Origin: Bog-159 sp963709155
GTDB lineage: Bacteria; Acidobacteriota; Terriglobia; Bryobacterales; Bryobacteraceae
Assembly: GCA_963709155.1 (NCBI GenBank)
Contig: CAVPVD010000005.1
Span: forward strand, 62,001 to 126,000
Direction: 5' to 3'
DNA length: 64,000 bases
The notes under the pieces are model-generated. The model searched no databases and had not been told where the DNA came from. It saw nothing but the letters and a program-made list of their open reading frames with translations. Positions 1-8,443 of the stretch are shown one piece after another. The position numbers and the translations under genes were made by a program. The first letter of the stretch is position 1. Each line of letters opens with the position of its first letter.

Positions 1-1
1 C

Positions 2-1606
2 CTGCACCAGAGCGGCGTGCGCGCGCTATTCAGTTTCCGGGTGAGCCCCGACGACAAGAAATCGGACCAGGAGATCGCGCACGTGAGCCAAGGCGGGCTG
101 GGCCTGCCGGATCGCGACTATTATCTGAAGACGGACGCGCGCTCGGTGGAACTGCGCAAGCAGTACGAAGAGCATATTCAGGCCATGTTCACGCTGCTGG
201 CGAAGGCGCAAGGCGCCAGCGGCACCGATCCCGCGGCGGAAACCCAGGCCGTGATGAAGATAGAAACGGCGCTGGCCGAAGCTTCGCTCGATCGCGTGGC
301 GCGGCGGGATCCCGACAAAACTTATCACAAGATGAGTGTGGACGCGCTGGCGCTCTTGACTCCGGATTTCGAATGGAAGCAGTACGTCTCCACGATCGGC
401 ATTCCGCCGGTGGAATCGCTGGACGTGGAGTGGCCCGATTTCGTGAAAGGGCTGGATGCGATTATCGCCAACAACAGCATGGCGGATTTGAAGACCTACC
501 TGAAATGGCAGGTGCTGACGGCCCACGCCGACATGCTGCCGCGCGCTTTCGACGAGGAGGACTTCCGCTTCAACGAACACATCTTGCGCGGTGCCCAGGA
601 GATGCCACCGCGCTGGAAGCGGTGCGTGCGCGCCACCGATCGCGGGCTGGGCGAGGAACTGGGCCAGGAGTTCGTGAAGGTCGCGTTCAAAGGCGCCAGC
701 AAGGAGAAAGCCCTGCAACTGGTGGGCGAGATCGAGGGGGAGATGCGGAAGGACATCGAGCATGCAGCCTGGATGACGCCGGCCACCAAGGACCAGGCGA
801 TGTCCAAGCTGCAGGAGGTGGCCAACAAGATTGGCTATCCGGAGAAATGGCGGGACTACAGCAGCATCAAGGTGACGCCCGGCGATTATTTTGGCAATGT
901 GCTGCGGGCCTACGCGTTCGAACAGCATCGCAACTTCGGCAAGATCGGCAAGCCGGTGGACAAGTCGGAATGGGGGATGACGCCGCCGACGGTAAACGCG
1001 TACTATTCGCCGAACATGAATAACATCAACTTTCCGGCGGGTATTCTGCAGCCGCCTTTCTACAATCCGAAGGCTAGCGATGCGGTGAATTATGGTGGCA
1101 TTGGCGCGGTGATCGGCCACGAGCTGACACACGGATTCGACGACCAGGGGCGCAAGTACGACGGCGCGGGCAACCTGCGCGACTGGTGGACGGCGGATGA
1201 TGCCAAGGCATTCGAATCGCGCGCCGATTGCATTGCGAAGGAATACGACGGATTCAACGTGGCGCCGGGCGCGAACGTGAATGGCAAGCTGACGCTGGGC
1301 GAAAACGCCGCGGATAACGGCGGTGTTCATCTGGCATACATGGCGCTGATGGACAGCCTGGCGAATCACATGGCCGGAAAGCAGGACGGTTTCACGCCGC
1401 AGCAACAGTTCTTTTTGGGCTTTGGACAGGTGTGGTGCGAGAACGATACAGAGCAGGCGGTGCGGATGCAGGTGGCGACCAACCCGCATTCACCGGGCGA
1501 GTTCCGGGCCAACGGCGTAGTGCGGAACATGCCGGAGTTTCAGGAAGCGTTCTCCTGCAAGGTGGGGGATCCGATGGTTTCGCCGGATCCCTGCCGGGTC
1601 TGGTAG
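2..1606 (+). CDS. M13-family zinc metallopeptidase (neprilysin-like), 5' end missing
   Basis: Peptidase of the neprilysin/PepO family that cleaves oligopeptides, usually outside the cytoplasm. The reading frame is open to the left edge, so the N-terminus and any signal peptide lie outside the window; about 534 residues are present out of the usual 650-690. The zinc motif HELTH is at 1118-1132, inside GHELTHGFDDQG, and the third zinc ligand lies in GENAADNGG (Glu codon 1301, Asp codon 1313). The substrate-binding NAYYSP segment and the C-terminal CRVW ending are also typical of M13. The gene ends before a cluster of palindromic repeats, tail to tail with the cytochrome gene. Confident of the family; the substrate is unknown. 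Confidence 0.95.
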   Translation: MHQSGVRALFSFRVSPDDKKSDQEIAHVSQGGLGLPDRDYYLKTDARSVELRKQYEEHIQAMFTLLAKAQGASGTDPAAETQAVMKIETALAEASLDRVARRDPDKTYHKMSVDALALLTPDFEWKQYVSTIGIPPVESLDVEWPDFVKGLDAIIANNSMADLKTYLKWQVLTAHADMLPRAFDEEDFRFNEHILRGAQEMPPRWKRCVRATDRGLGEELGQEFVKVAFKGASKEKALQLVGEIEGEMRKDIEHAAWMTPATKDQAMSKLQEVANKIGYPEKWRDYSSIKVTPGDYFGNVLRAYAFEQHRNFGKIGKPVDKSEWGMTPPTVNAYYSPNMNNINFPAGILQPPFYNPKASDAVNYGGIGAVIGHELTHGFDDQGRKYDGAGNLRDWWTADDAKAFESRADCIAKEYDGFNVAPGANVNGKLTLGENAADNGGVHLAYMALMDSLANHMAGKQDGFTPQQQFFLGFGQVWCENDTEQAVRMQVATNPHSPGEFRANGVVRNMPEFQEAFSCKVGDPMVSPDPCRVW

Positions 1607-1611
1607 TTAGA

Positions 1612-1640
1612 GCGGGACTCGTGGCGCACGCTTTAGCGGG
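1612..1640. repeat. Degenerate copy of the GCGGGACT/GGCGCACGCT palindromic repeat
   Basis: Carries the GCGGGACT word and the GTGGCGCACGCTT word of the family seen intact at 10973, 13217, 20055 and 37405. The second half is in the opposite orientation and mutated, so the hairpins are broken. Confidence 0.4.
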
Positions 1641-1689
1641 AGCCTCCGAGGATGCGGGTGAAACAGCGGCGAGACCCGGAGCGCTTCGC

Positions 1690-1718
1690 CTTGTGGGGCG
1701 GGCAATCCTGCCCACAAG
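1690..1718. repeat. Palindrome of the GGGCAG-ATTGCCCGCC family
   Basis: Inverted arms CTTGTGGG...GGGCA / TGCCCACAAG form an imperfect hairpin between the convergent peptidase and cytochrome genes. Its reverse complement matches the element at 3391 and 22074. It could serve as a bidirectional terminator, but there is no T tract. Confidence 0.5.
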
Positions 1719-2162
1719 TCACTTGGCCTGCATTTCTTCGATGTACTTGACCAGATTGTACACGCGGAGGCCGGGGTCCTGGTTCGCCGTCATGTGCTGG
1801 AACAGGTAACCCCAGACCGGCATTTCCTGGCTGCCATGCGCGATGGGCTGGTCGGCATCGCCTTTGATGATGTGCTGCACTCTCAGTTCGGGATATTTGC
1901 CGCCGTTTCTTTTGGCAATCTGAGTTAAATCGGCGGGCTGCACTTTGAACGCGCCGGCGGCCGGGCCATCGCCTTTTCCGGCTATTCCATGGCAGACCGC
2001 ACAGTATTCCCGATACACATCCTTGCCCAACAGGGACTGAGTGGGGCGTACGGGCACCATTTTCACGGAGGCCGGCGCAGGCTGCGCCTTTGCGGTACTA
2101 CAGGAGAAGCCTATCGGCAGCAGGGTCAAAATAAGAGTTACGGATGCGCTTAGGGATTTCAT
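1719..2162 (-). CDS. Exported monohaem cytochrome c
   Basis: 147-residue c-type cytochrome. The ATG at 2162 is chosen because it opens a clean signal peptide (MKSLSASVTLILTLLPIGF... up to AQA-like cleavage near residue 27); the longer frame upstream has no such feature. The haem motif CAVCH is followed by GIAGKGDGPAAG, and a Met axial ligand is likely in QEMPVWGY. Class I cytochromes of this size are periplasmic electron carriers or subunits of alcohol/sugar dehydrogenases. It stands alone 50 bases downstream of the UvrC-like gene, so its redox partner is not evident. Confidence 0.88.
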   Translation of the reverse strand: MKSLSASVTLILTLLPIGFSCSTAKAQPAPASVKMVPVRPTQSLLGKDVYREYCAVCHGIAGKGDGPAAGAFKVQPADLTQIAKRNGGKYPELRVQHIIKGDADQPIAHGSQEMPVWGYLFQHMTANQDPGLRVYNLVKYIEEMQAK

Positions 2163-2212
2163 GGCTATATGATATGTCAAATCCCACCCCAACGGAAGGG
2201 CGCTGTGGATAT

Positions 2213-3325
2213 TTACGACGGCCGGGAAGGCTGCGCAACGCGCGAAATGGCGTGCACCAGTTTGCGGTAGGGGAGACTTTCGAAGTCCTCGATTGGAAGC
2301 CATTCGCCGTCCCGCCAGCTCGAATAATACCAGCGCGCCAGTAGAGCCAGATACTCCTGGCGCTCGCGCATGGCGAGTTGACGCATGGGCAGCGCGGCGA
2401 AGACGTCCCGTAGCTTGCTATCGAGCGAGACGGGCTTGCCTTCCTGGATCTCGAAGCTGAGCCGCCGCGGCGCTTGCCAGTGTCCGGCGCGCACGATCCA
2501 CAGTTCCACGGCGTCAGCCGCGGCGGAAGGAGTAATGGCGACGCCGTCGAAGCCGCCGATTTCGCGCGCCAGATCGTCGCGCAGCTTCAGGACTTCCTGC
2601 ACCTTCTCGAACCGCTTGTGCTGGCGGGCGGCTTCTTCGAACATCATCTCGGAGCTGTAACGGTCGCGCGCGCTCTCGATGGTGTCGAGCAGAGAGTGGC
2701 CGCCGCTCTTAAGAAACTCTTCCACGCGGGCCACCTCATGCAGATACTCGTCGCGCCCCACCACCTGCTGGCAGGGGCGCAGGCACATGCCCATCTCGCC
2801 ATAGATGCAGCCGGGGTGCTCGGGGGACGTTACCAGGTCTTCCTGGCAGCGGCGCATCTGAAAGAGGTCCAGAAACTGCGATTCGAACTTCTCGGCGGAA
2901 GCGCGGCTGCGGAAAGGACCACAATAGAGCGCGGGCGCGCGGCCGAGATGGGTGGTGAGCTGGCTGCGCGGAAACTCGTTGCTGAGCACCAACTTCACGT
3001 AAGTGGGCATGCGCAGTTTCAAAAGATCGAGGTAGGTCTTGGGAAAATGGCGCCGCGCCAGCTCGTACATCAGGATGGCGGACTCGAAAGCCGATCCGGT
3101 GAGGGTGTACTCGATGCGACGTACGGTGTGGCGGAGATTCAGCAGACGCGACGGTTTTTCGCGTTCTTTCAGCAAGCGGAGAAGACGGCGGCGCAGCAGC
3201 GCGGTCTTGGCCAGATAGGGATCACCTTCCCGCGGCCAAAGCAGGAAGACGGCGGGATTATTGGGAACCTGCGCAATGGCTTCATCGAGGCCGGACAGGT
3301 CCTCGGGAACCTCGATCTGGGTCAT
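2213..3325 (-). CDS. UvrC-like protein lacking the C-terminal nuclease half
   Basis: 370 residues, against about 600 for UvrC. The N-terminal part (about residues 15-55: PNNPAVFLLWPREGDPYLAK, then LLRRRLLRLL) is a divergent GIY-YIG domain in which the classic GIY is replaced. A cysteine-rich linker (PGCIYGEMGMCLRPC) and a UVR-like helical hairpin (SEMMFEEAARQHKRFEKVQ) follow, as in UvrC. No RNase H-like or helix-hairpin-helix part is present. The ATG at 3325 (MTQIEVPEDL) is preferred over the long upstream extension, which is compositionally junk. It may be a Cho-like incision protein or a DNA-binding accessory. Confidence 0.8.
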   Translation of the reverse strand: MTQIEVPEDLSGLDEAIAQVPNNPAVFLLWPREGDPYLAKTALLRRRLLRLLKEREKPSRLLNLRHTVRRIEYTLTGSAFESAILMYELARRHFPKTYLDLLKLRMPTYVKLVLSNEFPRSQLTTHLGRAPALYCGPFRSRASAEKFESQFLDLFQMRRCQEDLVTSPEHPGCIYGEMGMCLRPCQQVVGRDEYLHEVARVEEFLKSGGHSLLDTIESARDRYSSEMMFEEAARQHKRFEKVQEVLKLRDDLAREIGGFDGVAITPSAAADAVELWIVRAGHWQAPRRLSFEIQEGKPVSLDSKLRDVFAALPMRQLAMRERQEYLALLARWYYSSWRDGEWLPIEDFESLPYRKLVHAISRVAQPSRPS

Positions 3326-3375
3326 CACTGGACCTATTGTCGCGCAGCAACGGGACGGATCGCGGGTCCCGCTTC

Positions 3376-3415
3376 GGCCGCCTAATAGGCGGCTGCGGGC
3401 AGAATTGCCCGCCCT
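3376..3415. repeat. Two abutting palindromes (GCCGCCTA/TAGGCGGC and GCGGGCA/TGCCCGC)
   Basis: First hairpin has 8-bp arms with a one-base centre, second has 7-bp arms around GAAT. The second unit recurs at 22074 and, reversed, at 1690. Located just 3' of the sugar kinase gene. Confidence 0.6.
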
Positions 3416-3426
3416 CCAAAAACTAG

Positions 3427-4461
3427 TCAGCGCTGCACGCGGCCGGACCCGCCGCCTTTGAGCAACTGCTTCACTTCTGCCACGCTGAACCGGTTGAAAT
3501 CGCCGGGGATGGAGTGCTTCAGGCAACTCGCGGCGACGGCGAATTCGAGAGCCTCCTGGGGGCCTTCCAAGGCCTGCAACCCATAGATCAGGCCGCCCGC
3601 AAACGCGTCTCCACCGCCGACGCGGTTGACGATGTGGGTGATCTCATAATGGCGGCTCACGCGGAAGGTCTGCCTGTCGTTGAGGCACGCCGACCAGCCG
3701 TTGTGCGAGGCGCTGCGGGATTCCCGCAGAGTGACCGCGATGGTCTTCAGGTTGGGGAATTCGGCGAGCACCTGGGCGGTGAGCGCGGCATAATGCGCAG
3801 GGTTCAGCGTGCCCGCGTTGACGTCCGCTTCGGCGACAATGCCCAGCGCCATCTGGCAATCTTCCTCGTTGGCGATGGCCACGTCCACGAAGCGCATCAA
3901 CTCGCGCATCACTTCGGCGGCGGGCTTGCCCCACTTCCACAGGTTCTTGCGGTAGTTGAGGTCGCAGGATACGGTGAGCCCTTTGGCGCGCGCCGCTTGC
4001 ACCGCTTCGAGCGCCAGACCGGCGGCGCTGGCGCTGATGGCCGGAGTGATCCCGGTGACGTGAAACCAGCCCGCGTCCACGAACGCGGCGTTCCACTCGA
4101 CATCGCCCGGCTTGGCCAGCGCGATCGAGCTGTAATCGCGGTCGTAGACCACTTTCGAAGGGCGTTGATTCGCGCCGGTCTCGACATAGTAGACCGGCAT
4201 CCGTCCGGGCGCGCGCAGGATGCCGGAGGTGTCCACACCGAAGCGCCGCAGTTCACCGACGACCGCATCGGCGATGGGATGATTGGGCGGCAGCAGCGTC
4301 ACATATCTGGCCGGCAGCCCGAAGGTGGACACCGCCACCGCCACATTAGCCTCGCCGCCGCCAAAGGTCGCGACGAACCGCGGCGACTGGAGGAACCTCT
4401 CAAAACCGGGCGGCGCAAGCCGCAGCATGATCTCGCCAAACGCAACCGTAGTCTTAGGCAT
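3427..4461 (-). CDS. kdgK: PfkB-family sugar kinase, probably 2-keto-3-deoxygluconate kinase
   Basis: 344 residues, the normal length of KdgK. It should phosphorylate 2-keto-3-deoxygluconate with ATP in the cytoplasm, giving KDPG. The N-terminal GEIMLRLAPPG and FGGGEANVAVAVSTFG motifs and the CDLNYRKNLW segment are typical of KdgK. The catalytic-base motif near the C-terminus reads GGGDAFAGGLIYG (GAGD-like, one Gly for Ala). It lies 7 bases after the RidA-like gene, so the two are probably cotranscribed. A KDPG aldolase gene at 30729 would supply the next step. The exact substrate could instead be another ketosugar. Confidence 0.85.
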   Translation of the reverse strand: MPKTTVAFGEIMLRLAPPGFERFLQSPRFVATFGGGEANVAVAVSTFGLPARYVTLLPPNHPIADAVVGELRRFGVDTSGILRAPGRMPVYYVETGANQRPSKVVYDRDYSSIALAKPGDVEWNAAFVDAGWFHVTGITPAISASAAGLALEAVQAARAKGLTVSCDLNYRKNLWKWGKPAAEVMRELMRFVDVAIANEEDCQMALGIVAEADVNAGTLNPAHYAALTAQVLAEFPNLKTIAVTLRESRSASHNGWSACLNDRQTFRVSRHYEITHIVNRVGGGDAFAGGLIYGLQALEGPQEALEFAVAASCLKHSIPGDFNRFSVAEVKQLLKGGGSGRVQR

Positions 4462-4468
4462 CAGGTAT

Positions 4469-5572
4469 CTATTCTTTAACCGCTACAACGTCCACTGCGA
4501 ATCCGGCATCCATCGAAGGCAGGCCTTGAAACGGCAGCATGGTGCCGGCCGGGGGGCGCGCGCGGTCGTAGAACTCGCTGCGAATCTTGCGCACCTGCTC
4601 CGAAATGCCCGACGACAGGGGATACAGGCTGGTGAACGCGGCTTCCCGCAGCGAGCCGCCCTCCTGCGAGAGAGATTTCTGAAGGCGCTCAAAAGCCAGC
4701 CGGGCATCCGCATCCTGGAATCCGAAGGCTTCCTGGCTGCCGGTCAGAATAATCTTCGGCGCGCCGATGAGGGCGATTTGGGAAAGCTGCGGCGATTGCG
4801 TCAGGCCTTCGGGATTCAGCATGTGCACGGCGGCGCCGGTATTCCAGCGCAGCCTGGCCACCGCTTCGCATTCCGCCACGGCGCGCGCCGGAGCCCGCTG
4901 CAGTTGCACGAAATTCAAGGCCGCTCCGGCATAGTTCGATTCCACCAGGCGGCGGACGTCCGCATACCGATCGAGAGAGCTTAAAAAGCAGGTGACCCGC
5001 TGCACATCGCCCGGCTCGGAACCGGCCGCCTTCACGGCCGTGGCGAGATGGGTCAACGATTGTTGCGCCAGCGGCAGTACCGGATCGAGCGGCGCGGCGG
5101 AGGAGGCACCTTGCCCCGACACGTAGACCAGCCCGTAGTCGTTCACTTCCTTGCGGGCCACGGCGGTAGCTTCGATCACCACCTGGGCAGCTTCGAGGGG
5201 CAGGGCGCCCACCTGCACTACGCTCAGCACGGGCAGAGCCAGGCGGTGTTCGGTGAATACTTCGCTCACCAGCTCGCGCACGCGCCGGAGGTCCCCGCTG
5301 CCGGCCACGAACGCGCGCAGCTTCACCACCGCGGCTCCATTGGTGGAGTGCACCAGCCACTTCAACGCGTCGCGTGTCTGTTGGGAAAGGAGACCCTTAG
5401 CGGAAAGCGGGGTGACGTAGAACACCAGGCGGCGGGTTTCCACGGTCAGCGCGCTGGGCGGCTCTTTGGGAAGCTGCAAGACCTGCGTCTCTTCCTCTTT
5501 TTTCTTCTTACCCCAGGACGAGAGCGTTACCGCCAGCGCGCCCGCGAGCGCCAGCAGCCAGATCCTTCGCAT
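4469..5572 (-). CDS. Exported protein with three tandem RidA/YjgF-like domains
   Basis: 367 residues with an N-terminal hydrophobic export segment (LLALAGALAVTLSSW) followed by KKKKEEE. Three successive regions resemble RidA: about 45-135 (ending in VLSVVQVGALPLEAAQVVIEATAV), about 140-245 (GLVYVSGQG... PARAVAECEAVARL), and about 250-367 (IILTGSQEAFGF... PPAGTMLPFQG). RidA proteins deaminate enamine/imine intermediates and normally are single-domain cytoplasmic trimers; a fused, exported triple copy is unusual. The catalytic Arg of RidA is not obvious in every unit, so binding rather than catalysis is possible. First gene of the pair with the sugar kinase. Confidence 0.75.
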   Translation of the reverse strand: MRRIWLLALAGALAVTLSSWGKKKKEEETQVLQLPKEPPSALTVETRRLVFYVTPLSAKGLLSQQTRDALKWLVHSTNGAAVVKLRAFVAGSGDLRRVRELVSEVFTEHRLALPVLSVVQVGALPLEAAQVVIEATAVARKEVNDYGLVYVSGQGASSAAPLDPVLPLAQQSLTHLATAVKAAGSEPGDVQRVTCFLSSLDRYADVRRLVESNYAGAALNFVQLQRAPARAVAECEAVARLRWNTGAAVHMLNPEGLTQSPQLSQIALIGAPKIILTGSQEAFGFQDADARLAFERLQKSLSQEGGSLREAAFTSLYPLSSGISEQVRKIRSEFYDRARPPAGTMLPFQGLPSMDAGFAVDVVAVKE

Positions 5573-5611
5573 ATCGCTTTGACGATTGTATCAGACTGAT
5601 TTCGGCCCCGA

Positions 5612-6913
5612 TTATACGGTGGCGAACATAATGATGGTGGCGGCCAGCATGACCCCGGCACATATCCACCCGAGCGAGCGGAGCAGCGGTCCGTTCCGGC
5701 GCTCGCCCATGACGTCGGCGCGGCTGGTGAGCAGCACTACCAGGACCAGCAGGGGCGGCGCCAGCGCTCCGTTGAGCACCGCCGACCAGAAGAGCATCTT
5801 GACGGCGTTCAGGCCCGCATAATTCAAGCCGAGGCCGATCGCCATGGCCACCGCGATCACCGCATAGAAGCCCTGCGCCAGGGGCGGGTGCAGCTCAAGG
5901 GAGCCCACCCAGCCGGCGGCTTCCGCCACCGCGTAGGCGCAAGATCCGGCTAATACCGGGACTCCCAGCATGCCGGCTCCGATCAGACCGAGGCTGAAGA
6001 GCCAGTAGGCCCCGGCTCCCGCCAGTGGGCGCAGCGCCTCGGCGGCATCGCGCGCGGTGGAGATGGTCGTCTTGCCGTGGGCGTGCAGCGTGGCGGCGGC
6101 GGTCAGGATAATGAAGTACATCACCAGGTTCGAAAAGAACATGCCGGTGAGCACGTCGTTCCGCGAGCGCCGCAATTCCCGGTTGGACGCGCCTTCGCGT
6201 TCCGCTACCGTCTCCTTGCCATCAGCGATCTCTTCCTCCACCTCTTGCGCGGCCTGCCAGAAGAACAAATAGGGCGAGATGGTGGTTCCCAGGATGCCGA
6301 CGAGCGTGGCCCAGTAAGCGCCGGTCCATTCGACAGTTGGAACGAATGTCGCATGCAGCACTGCGCGCCAATCCGGGTGCGCCAAAAATGCAGCGGCGAT
6401 GTAGGCAAATAAGGCCAGGGTGAGCCATTTAAAGATGCGCGCGATGAGGCGATAACTGGTCCAGTAGAGCAGAGCCACCAGGGTGCCTGCGTATAGCGGA
6501 GTCCAATAGTATGGCCTGACACCGGTCAGCAGCGCAGTGACCTCGCCCATGCCGCCGAGGTCCGCGGCGATGTTGACGATGTTGGCTACTACCAGCAGCA
6601 GGCAGGCGCCCCAGAGGATCCATCGTGGATAATGCCTGCGAATCACGCCGGCGAGGCCCAGCCCGGTGACCATACCCAGGCGGGCGCACATGATCTGGAC
6701 GGCCGCCATCAGCGGGAAGGAGACGACCGCGGTCCACAATGGCGCGTAGCCGAACCCTGCACCGGTGACCGAATAGGTCGAGATGCCGGAGGGGTCGTCG
6801 TCCGCAGCGCCGGTAATCAATCCGGGGCCGAGGTTCGCGAAAAACCTGCGGAAGCGGCCGCGCAGCACGAAGGCGCGCCTGGACGCTTTGGCCTCCGGAG
6901 GGATCTGGGTCAT
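5612..6913 (-). CDS. Nramp-family divalent metal transporter
   Basis: 433 residues and about 11 membrane segments. The signature in helix 1 reads AADDDPSGISTYS, where canonical Nramp has DPGN; helix 6 reads TTISPYLFFWQA in place of the MPH motif. This divergent subgroup is common in soil bacteria and its metal is uncertain: Mn, Fe or Mg are all possible. A charged cytoplasmic loop (VEEEIADGKETVAEREGAS) follows helix 6. The ATG at 6913 is chosen because it lies 17 bases after the stop of the His-rich DUF2934 gene; the frame continues to 6970. The two form an operon. Confidence 0.88.
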   Translation of the reverse strand: MTQIPPEAKASRRAFVLRGRFRRFFANLGPGLITGAADDDPSGISTYSVTGAGFGYAPLWTAVVSFPLMAAVQIMCARLGMVTGLGLAGVIRRHYPRWILWGACLLLVVANIVNIAADLGGMGEVTALLTGVRPYYWTPLYAGTLVALLYWTSYRLIARIFKWLTLALFAYIAAAFLAHPDWRAVLHATFVPTVEWTGAYWATLVGILGTTISPYLFFWQAAQEVEEEIADGKETVAEREGASNRELRRSRNDVLTGMFFSNLVMYFIILTAAATLHAHGKTTISTARDAAEALRPLAGAGAYWLFSLGLIGAGMLGVPVLAGSCAYAVAEAAGWVGSLELHPPLAQGFYAVIAVAMAIGLGLNYAGLNAVKMLFWSAVLNGALAPPLLVLVVLLTSRADVMGERRNGPLLRSLGWICAGVMLAATIIMFATV

Positions 6914-6930
6914 GGGCCCGCGCGGCTGGG

Positions 6931-7263
6931 TCAACGCTGGGACCGCAGTTCTTCGACGGCGCGAAACCAATCTTCTTCCGGTGATCCCGGCGGGCGGCCC
7001 CGGGCTTCCCAGTAGGTGTAAGCCAGCATGGCGATGTCGTCTTCGCCGGCGGCGTGGGCGGCAGCGTGGCCGCTATCGCCGGTTTTGGGTTCCTGGTGCT
7101 CTTGCTGTGTATGCAGGAAAGCCTGCGCGGAGTGTTCATGCGCCTGGCGGGAACTTTCATGCCCGGTCAGGTGAACTTCTTTTCCGTGATGCTCGGCGCC
7201 GGCACGGTGGGCATGTGCGGCGGGGTCGTGGAGTTCGGCGGCTATCTGTTGCGATTCGCGCAT
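6931..7263 (-). CDS. DUF2934 protein with a histidine-rich N-terminal region
   Basis: 110 residues starting at the ATG at 7263. Residues 12-70 contain 13 histidines (HAHRAGAEHH, HTQQEHQ and so on), and the last 35 residues (IAMLAYTYWEARGRPPGSPE...W) match the short DUF2934 motif that is common in acidobacteria and rhizobia. It directly precedes the Nramp-family gene with a 17-base gap, so a role in metal binding, buffering or regulation of the transporter is a reasonable inference. The DUF2934 part has no established biochemical function that I can cite. Confidence 0.75.
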   Translation of the reverse strand: MRESQQIAAELHDPAAHAHRAGAEHHGKEVHLTGHESSRQAHEHSAQAFLHTQQEHQEPKTGDSGHAAAHAAGEDDIAMLAYTYWEARGRPPGSPEEDWFRAVEELRSQR

Positions 7264-7357
7264 GCCGATCGTACTGGCACGTATGGGGCCGTCTGAGGCA
7301 TCTCGATTGTACCGCGGCGCGCGCTGGTGTGATGCGTCACACAGCGGCCTACAAGGC

Positions 7358-8284
7358 CTATTGGGTGCTGACCGATTCCAACGGCGGAGCGCTGGGCAAA
7401 CGCAGGGTCCGGACATCGCGCATCGGGGGTTGGCCGAAAAAGCGGCTGTATTCGCGATTGAACTGGCTGGCGCTCTCGTATCCGACCTCGAAGGCCGCGC
7501 TGGCGGCGTCCAGACCCTCCATGAGCATGCGCCCGCGCGCGGCTTGCAATCGAAGTTGCTTCTGATACTGAAGCGGACTCATAGCGGTCAGCACGCGGAA
7601 ATGATGATGCAGTGTGGACACGCCCATGCCTGCGATTTCGGCGAGATCCTCCACGCGCAGCGGCTTCGCATAGTTCGCGGCGATCCAGGCGATCGCTTTC
7701 GCCGTGCGATGGCTCTGCTCTCCGAGCGTGGCGATCGCGCGCAGGCGCGCGCCTTCCGCGCTTTGCAGGATCCGGTAGATGATCTCGCGTTGAATCAAGC
7801 CGCCGAGAAAGGGAATATCCTGCGGCGTGTCGAGCAGCCCCACCAGCCGGCAGCAGGCGCTCAGGAATTCCACCGTGGTCTCGCCGGTGGCCATGCCGGG
7901 ACTGCCCGACGCCGGCTCAGCCACCTGAATCTCCTCCCGGCTGAGAACTTCCCGGACCATGGGCATTTCGAGTTTGAGCGACATTGCCAGGCAGGGCACC
8001 TGCTCGCTTGCCTCGATCACCCGGCTGACTACCGGCAGGTCCAGCGACGTAAGCAGGAATCGCGACGCGTCGTAAATGAAAACGCTACGCCCGAGTTCCA
8101 CGCGCTTCCGCCCTTGGGCCATCACGGTCAGGCTGGGCTCGTAGGTCATGGGGCACGGGGCTGTCGGGGCGGTACGGCGGTGGAGCGACAACCCGGGAAT
8201 GTCCGTTGCCCGGCGCTCTGCGGTGCCAACGAACAAGGCAATCTGGCGGGCCAGTTCGCTCCGTAACTCGTGTGCGGTTTTCAT
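7358..8284 (-). CDS. AraC-family transcriptional regulator (YqhC-like)
   Basis: 308 residues from the ATG at 8284 (MKTAHELRSELA). The N-terminal half (SLHRRTAPTAPCPMTYEPS... VFIYDASRFLLTSLDLPV) is the AraC_N type sensor found in YqhC-like regulators. The C-terminal 100 residues carry two helix-turn-helix motifs (VEDLAEIAGMGVSTLHHHFR and SAAFEVGYESASQFNREYSR). It is transcribed away from the aldo/keto reductase operon across a 159-base shared region, so it most likely controls that operon in response to aldehydes, as YqhC controls yqhD-dkgA in E. coli. Confidence 0.9.
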   Translation of the reverse strand: MKTAHELRSELARQIALFVGTAERRATDIPGLSLHRRTAPTAPCPMTYEPSLTVMAQGRKRVELGRSVFIYDASRFLLTSLDLPVVSRVIEASEQVPCLAMSLKLEMPMVREVLSREEIQVAEPASGSPGMATGETTVEFLSACCRLVGLLDTPQDIPFLGGLIQREIIYRILQSAEGARLRAIATLGEQSHRTAKAIAWIAANYAKPLRVEDLAEIAGMGVSTLHHHFRVLTAMSPLQYQKQLRLQAARGRMLMEGLDAASAAFEVGYESASQFNREYSRFFGQPPMRDVRTLRLPSAPPLESVSTQ

Positions 8285-8397
8285 GATGCAGTCTCGCTTC
8301 CTACACCTTATGATAGCTACCGCCTCTGTGCGCAAATCAACAGCGCAAGAGAAATAGGCAAGAAATCGGAAGGATCGGGCTACCGCTTCCCGGACGC

Positions 8398-8415
8398 CCG
8401 ACTCTAACCTGGAGA
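8398..8415. promoter_or_regulatory. Candidate regulator site in the divergent AraC / aldo-keto reductase region
   Basis: A short inverted repeat, TCTAA-N8-TTAGA, lies about 28 bases upstream of the reductase ATG between the divergent genes. It could be an operator for the AraC-type protein or part of the core promoter. Evidence is only its symmetry and place. Confidence 0.25.
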
Positions 8416-8443
8416 TTAGAACAACACTTCGGAAGGAGAAACA

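Noticed and set aside
26..1489. 487-codon frame on the minus strand opposite the M13 peptidase
   Set aside because: His/Arg/Val-rich text without motifs; a shadow of a GC-rich gene whose plus-strand frame has clear peptidase motifs.
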